Source: Thalassotalea_F euphylliae (GTDB lineage: Bacteria; Pseudomonadota; Gammaproteobacteria; Enterobacterales; Alteromonadaceae). Taken from it: a stretch of DNA of 64,000 nt. Below the pieces are notes generated by a model. It made no database searches and was not told the origin of the DNA. It saw only the letters and a program-made list of their open reading frames with translations. Location: NCBI RefSeq assembly GCF_042682785.1, contig NZ_JBHUIB010000002.1, positions 124,001 to 188,000 on the forward strand. The letters run 5' to 3'. Shown here piece by piece: positions 60,677-64,000 of the stretch (its first letter is position 1; every line of letters starts with the position of its first letter). A program made the translations under genes and the position numbers.

Positions 60677-60975
60677 TTAATCGCTCACTTTTGTGAATCT
60701 TTTTCTACTCGTACCTGTCTAGACGAACCACAAATAAAAATCCGCCATATATTTCTAAAATATTTTTTCTTGCTTGTAAGTAGCCAAATTTTTGTATTAA
60801 TGTTTTTTTACAACCATAGCATCAGTAGCAACTAATATTGATATTTTATGCTGATAAAACTAGCTGGCGTATCGTTGATAATTTATTTCTACATACGGGC
60901 GAAAGTTCAAAATATCATAGAAGTTACAATTGCTTACTTGATAATAAAACCGATAAATAAGTAAGGCGTTTGCGT

Positions 60976-63900
60976 TTGGATAAACAGGAATTTTTCACAC
61001 GGGAAATCCAACCCGTTGAAAAAAAAACATGGCGGAAAAAAATTTTTCAGTCGTCTGTAGGAAATGTATGGGGCAGATCCATACCCGTGGAAACGGTAAA
61101 GTTCCAACGACGGCTGATAAGCCTTGCCGTGGCAGCCTGTTTAATGACAGATGCTATTGCCGCAAGTACTAATCTTTCATCCAGCGTTAACTTTAACATC
61201 CCACGTCAACGGGCCGATCTGTCACTGATTCAATTTGCAGAGCAGGCGGACATCACGTTGCTTTTTCCACTCGATAAAGTGGCCGACAAACAGACCAATG
61301 CGTTAGTCGGCGAGCACGACTTGATGAAAGGGTTGTCGACATTACTCGCCGATACCGGCTTGCAAATCAGGGTCAGTGAACAAGGCCAACTGTCTATTTC
61401 GGTAGACCCTGATGGAGAGAGTAATAGCGACATGGCGAATCATAAGAAAAATAAAGTGTCGACCGCCGTTATGGCAATTCTTGGGGGCGCTCTTGCAACA
61501 CCTGCAAGCGCAGAAGAAGCCAAACAAACGTCGAGCGAAACAGAAATCATTGAAATACGAGGGATCAGAGGCAGTTTAGTCCGATCTATGGATGTTAAAC
61601 GCGACGCCAGCGGCGTTGTCGATGCAATATCTGCAGAAGAGATCGGTAAGTTCCCTGATACTAACTTAGCGGAATCACTGCAGCGCATTACAGGTGTGTC
61701 GATTGACCGCAGCGGTGGTGAAGGGCAGTTAATCACCGTGCGTGGTTTTGGCCCGCAATTTAACACGGTGCTGGTCAATGGGCGCCAAATTGCGTCAGAA
61801 AACCAAAGCCGAGCGTTTAGTTTTGACACGATTGCGTCTGAGCTTGTGTCGAGTCTTGATGTCTACAAAAGTTCTACCGCGACCATGCAGTCGGGTGGTA
61901 TTGGTTCAACCATTAACGTACAAACCGCTAAGCCTTTTCAAATTAACGGCTTTAAATTAGCGGGTAGTGTTAAGGGCATTTATGACGAAAACAGTGAAGA
62001 AACCACACCTGTTGTTTCCGGCTTGATCAGTAACACCTTTAACGATGACACCTTTGGTGTCTTGTTATCAGTCTCCCACTCTGAACGTGAAACGCGTCTT
62101 GACCAAGCGCAAATGGACGGCTGGTTGGAAAATGTTGGTATTCCAAATCCTGTTACAGAGTCTGGCCAAGCATACACGGGTAATGTTTTTTCACCACGTA
62201 ACTATGACCACAAAGTGACGTTTGAAGAACGTACACGTACCAATGCAAACTTAGTGCTGCAATACGCGCCGCGTGACGATTTAATCATAACTGCTGATGC
62301 GCTGTATTCTGACTTTGATGTTGAATCTAACGCGACATCTTATGGCCACTGGTTTACTGCGCCAAATGTACAAGGTGTTGACGATGACGGCAGCTTGTTC
62401 GATGAAAATGGTGTTCGCCGCAGTCCGGTGGTTGATGCTAACGGTACTGTTGTAGATTTGTACCAAGAAGTTGGCTTAGCGACAGATATGCATGCGAAGA
62501 AGTTCGACCGCTTAACTGATACCAGTGCGTTTGGTTTGAACTTCGATTACGACTACAACGACAACCTAAATATGAAGTTCGACTTGAGTCACTCCAAAGC
62601 CGAGCGCGAAGCGAATAATGGTCGTGGCAACCAGTTGTCGTTAATTGGTTATTCCAACCGAGTTAGGTTCCAAGTTGATGACGCTATTTTGCCTTTAGCT
62701 ACTATGTTTGCAGGGCCAAATGGGAATATTTACAGCGGTCAGCAAGAGCTTGATGGTGCAATTATTAGCTCGCCGCTTGATGGTTTCCCAGCGTACGATC
62801 CAACAATTAATCCTGCCGGTGTCAGTGATCACCTTGATACTGCTAATAGTCGCGCACACGTTATGCTTCGCCGCGGTTGGGCGGTAGAAGATGAAGTGTC
62901 GCAATTTAAGTTTGACGGTGTGTGGAATGAAGATGGTGACTCAGGTTTGGTCGCTGTTAAATTTGGTATGGCGTACTCTACCGAAACTAAGTCGCTTGAT
63001 CGTTGGGATAATGAAGGTGAGGGCATTCACTGTTTGTACTGTGGCTACCCAGATTTACCAGTAATACCTGGTGACTCGCAATATGTATTCAATGCTGGTG
63101 GTGACTTCTTAGATGACGTTAGTGGCAGTGGACGTATGCCAACAAGCTGGCTCGCACACGATGGCGAAGCACATTTTGCCTTTTTAGAGCAGTATTATCA
63201 GAGTGTAACCGGAGATCCGATTAGCTTTGATGCGGTAAAACGCAATAAGTCGTTTGAAGTAGAAGAGGAAGTGACCTCTTTCTATCTTGAGTTAGATTTT
63301 GAAGGTGAGTTGGCTGGCATGATGATTTCTGCCTCAACGGGTATTCGCTATGAGTCAACAGATACCGAGGTAGACGGCACTGACGCACCCGTTACTGGTC
63401 TAAGCATCTTAGATGAAACGGAAATGCTAGCAACGTTTGGTGCCCCTACGTCAATTAACGAGAAGACAGACTACGATGAAATCTTGCCGAACATGAGTGT
63501 GAAGCTTGAGATCAATGATGACTTGATAGCGCGTGTTGCAGCATCCCGCACCCTAACACGTCCAACATTAGAGAGTATGTCGCCAGTTACGGTTATTACG
63601 ACAACACGTCAAGGTGGCGACTTAACGTCTACCTCAGGTAACCCGGATTTAGAGCCCTTCACATCAGACAACTTAGACTTGTCACTTGAATGGTATTACG
63701 GCGAGGCAAGCTATGCATCAGTCGGCTATTTCCGTAAGCATGTATCTAACTTCATCGTTAACAGTCAAGAAAACAAGGTATTTGAGCTTGAAGATGGCAG
63801 TTTACTGACTGATCCATCGACAGGGGATGACTCTGGTGAGCCTGACGCGAACGATGATGTAGCTGTGTTTACAAATACCTTACCAAGCAATGGTGAGTCG

Positions 63901-64000
63901 GCAACCGTCGATGGTTTTGAATTGGCATTACTTCACAGCTTTGATAACGGCTTTGGCTTTATGGCTAACGGTACCTTTGTTGACAGTGATGCTGAACTTG
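60976..64000 (+). CDS. TonB-dependent outer-membrane receptor with N-terminal STN domain (cut by window edge)
   Basis: 1008 codons are visible and open to the window end. TTG 60976 has GTAAGG nine bases upstream; GTG 61087 (giving a neat signal peptide FQRRLISLAVAACLMTDAIA) is the alternative. After the signal comes an STN domain (FNIPRQRADLSLIQFAEQADITLLFP, about 75-145). Then, unusually, a second signal-like segment (about 153-180, MANHKKNKV to TPASA), then EIIEIRGIRGSL, the plug (AESLQRITGVSIDRSGGEGQLITVRG) and barrel strands. The type resembles proteobacterial receptors for complex substrates. It is regulated with the adjacent fecI-fecR. Confidence 0.9.
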   Translation, partial: MDKQEFFTREIQPVEKKTWRKKIFQSSVGNVWGRSIPVETVKFQRRLISLAVAACLMTDAIAASTNLSSSVNFNIPRQRADLSLIQFAEQADITLLFPLDKVADKQTNALVGEHDLMKGLSTLLADTGLQIRVSEQGQLSISVDPDGESNSDMANHKKNKVSTAVMAILGGALATPASAEEAKQTSSETEIIEIRGIRGSLVRSMDVKRDASGVVDAISAEEIGKFPDTNLAESLQRITGVSIDRSGGEGQLITVRGFGPQFNTVLVNGRQIASENQSRAFSFDTIASELVSSLDVYKSSTATMQSGGIGSTINVQTAKPFQINGFKLAGSVKGIYDENSEETTPVVSGLISNTFNDDTFGVLLSVSHSERETRLDQAQMDGWLENVGIPNPVTESGQAYTGNVFSPRNYDHKVTFEERTRTNANLVLQYAPRDDLIITADALYSDFDVESNATSYGHWFTAPNVQGVDDDGSLFDENGVRRSPVVDANGTVVDLYQEVGLATDMHAKKFDRLTDTSAFGLNFDYDYNDNLNMKFDLSHSKAEREANNGRGNQLSLIGYSNRVRFQVDDAILPLATMFAGPNGNIYSGQQELDGAIISSPLDGFPAYDPTINPAGVSDHLDTANSRAHVMLRRGWAVEDEVSQFKFDGVWNEDGDSGLVAVKFGMAYSTETKSLDRWDNEGEGIHCLYCGYPDLPVIPGDSQYVFNAGGDFLDDVSGSGRMPTSWLAHDGEAHFAFLEQYYQSVTGDPISFDAVKRNKSFEVEEEVTSFYLELDFEGELAGMMISASTGIRYESTDTEVDGTDAPVTGLSILDETEMLATFGAPTSINEKTDYDEILPNMSVKLEINDDLIARVAASRTLTRPTLESMSPVTVITTTRQGGDLTSTSGNPDLEPFTSDNLDLSLEWYYGEASYASVGYFRKHVSNFIVNSQENKVFELEDGSLLTDPSTGDDSGEPDANDDVAVFTNTLPSNGESATVDGFELALLHSFDNGFGFMANGTFVDSDAEL

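Noticed and set aside
61032..61167. Alternative frame starting at an ATG near 61029 with a good AGGAAA further in, upstream of the receptor
   Set aside because: It stops after a few dozen codons and lacks signal-peptide character; the STN frame is continuous and recognisable.

Overview
The window looks like chromosome of a marine gammaproteobacterium of the order Alteromonadales (Colwelliaceae/Thalassotalea- or Alteromonadaceae-like). The evidence is gene content and order (smc-zipA-ligA with cysZ upstream, mfd next to a csiV-like gene, topA near cysB), several c-di-GMP cyclases, a PEP-CTERM protein, and a FecI/FecR-coupled TonB-dependent receptor of the type common in marine heterotrophs. 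Base composition is moderately AT-rich by eye. The species is an inference.

Layout. 1-8.9 kb: cysZ (partial, minus), then a plus-strand run smc, zipA, ligA, a DUF3392-type membrane protein, a secreted 2H-phosphoesterase-like protein and an M48 lipoprotein metalloprotease. 8.9-14.8 kb: a dicarboxylate/amino-acid symporter, a large Ig-like lipoprotein, and the cold-shock-type helicase deaD behind a long structured leader. 15-24 kb: hppD with two TyrR-box-like operators, an arginase-family enzyme, topA, a membrane diguanylate cyclase, two poorly characterised genes, and cysB. 24-38.4 kb: sdaA, nudL-pabB, class I fumarase, an SLC13 permease with TrkA_C domains, rmuC, two more GGDEF proteins, an NSS transporter, a YcbL-like hydrolase and a single-domain voltage-gated cation channel. 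38.4-51 kb: an overlapping trio (membrane protein, small Xre regulator, uracil-DNA glycosylase family), a PEP-CTERM protein, a secreted S8 protease, rsuA, a CHMI-family enzyme, a second signal peptidase I, DUF1244-csiV, and mfd.

The accessory part is 51-64 kb. A DJ-1/PfpI protein and an AraC-type regulator precede a divergent 689-residue fusion of a membrane fatty-acid-desaturase-type oxygenase with its own FAD/NAD reductase and 2Fe-2S ferredoxin. After sixA comes a small mobile-cassette array: five attC recombination sites of about 100-105 bp separating five short minus-strand genes, mostly membrane proteins, with no integrase in the window (a CALIN-type array). A noncoding stretch with a three-copy 19-bp motif and a perfect 20-bp palindrome follows. 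The window ends in a fecI-fecR pair divergent from a TonB-dependent receptor with an N-terminal STN domain and, unusually, a second signal-peptide-like segment between the STN and plug domains.

Most of the window is ordinary chromosomal backbone. The strongest candidates for new biology are the integrase-less cassette array with its unknown genes, the self-sufficient desaturase/reductase fusion with its regulator, the channel with a TFEDWT filter, and the double-signal receptor. No rRNA, tRNA, CRISPR array, complete transposon or prophage was recognised.
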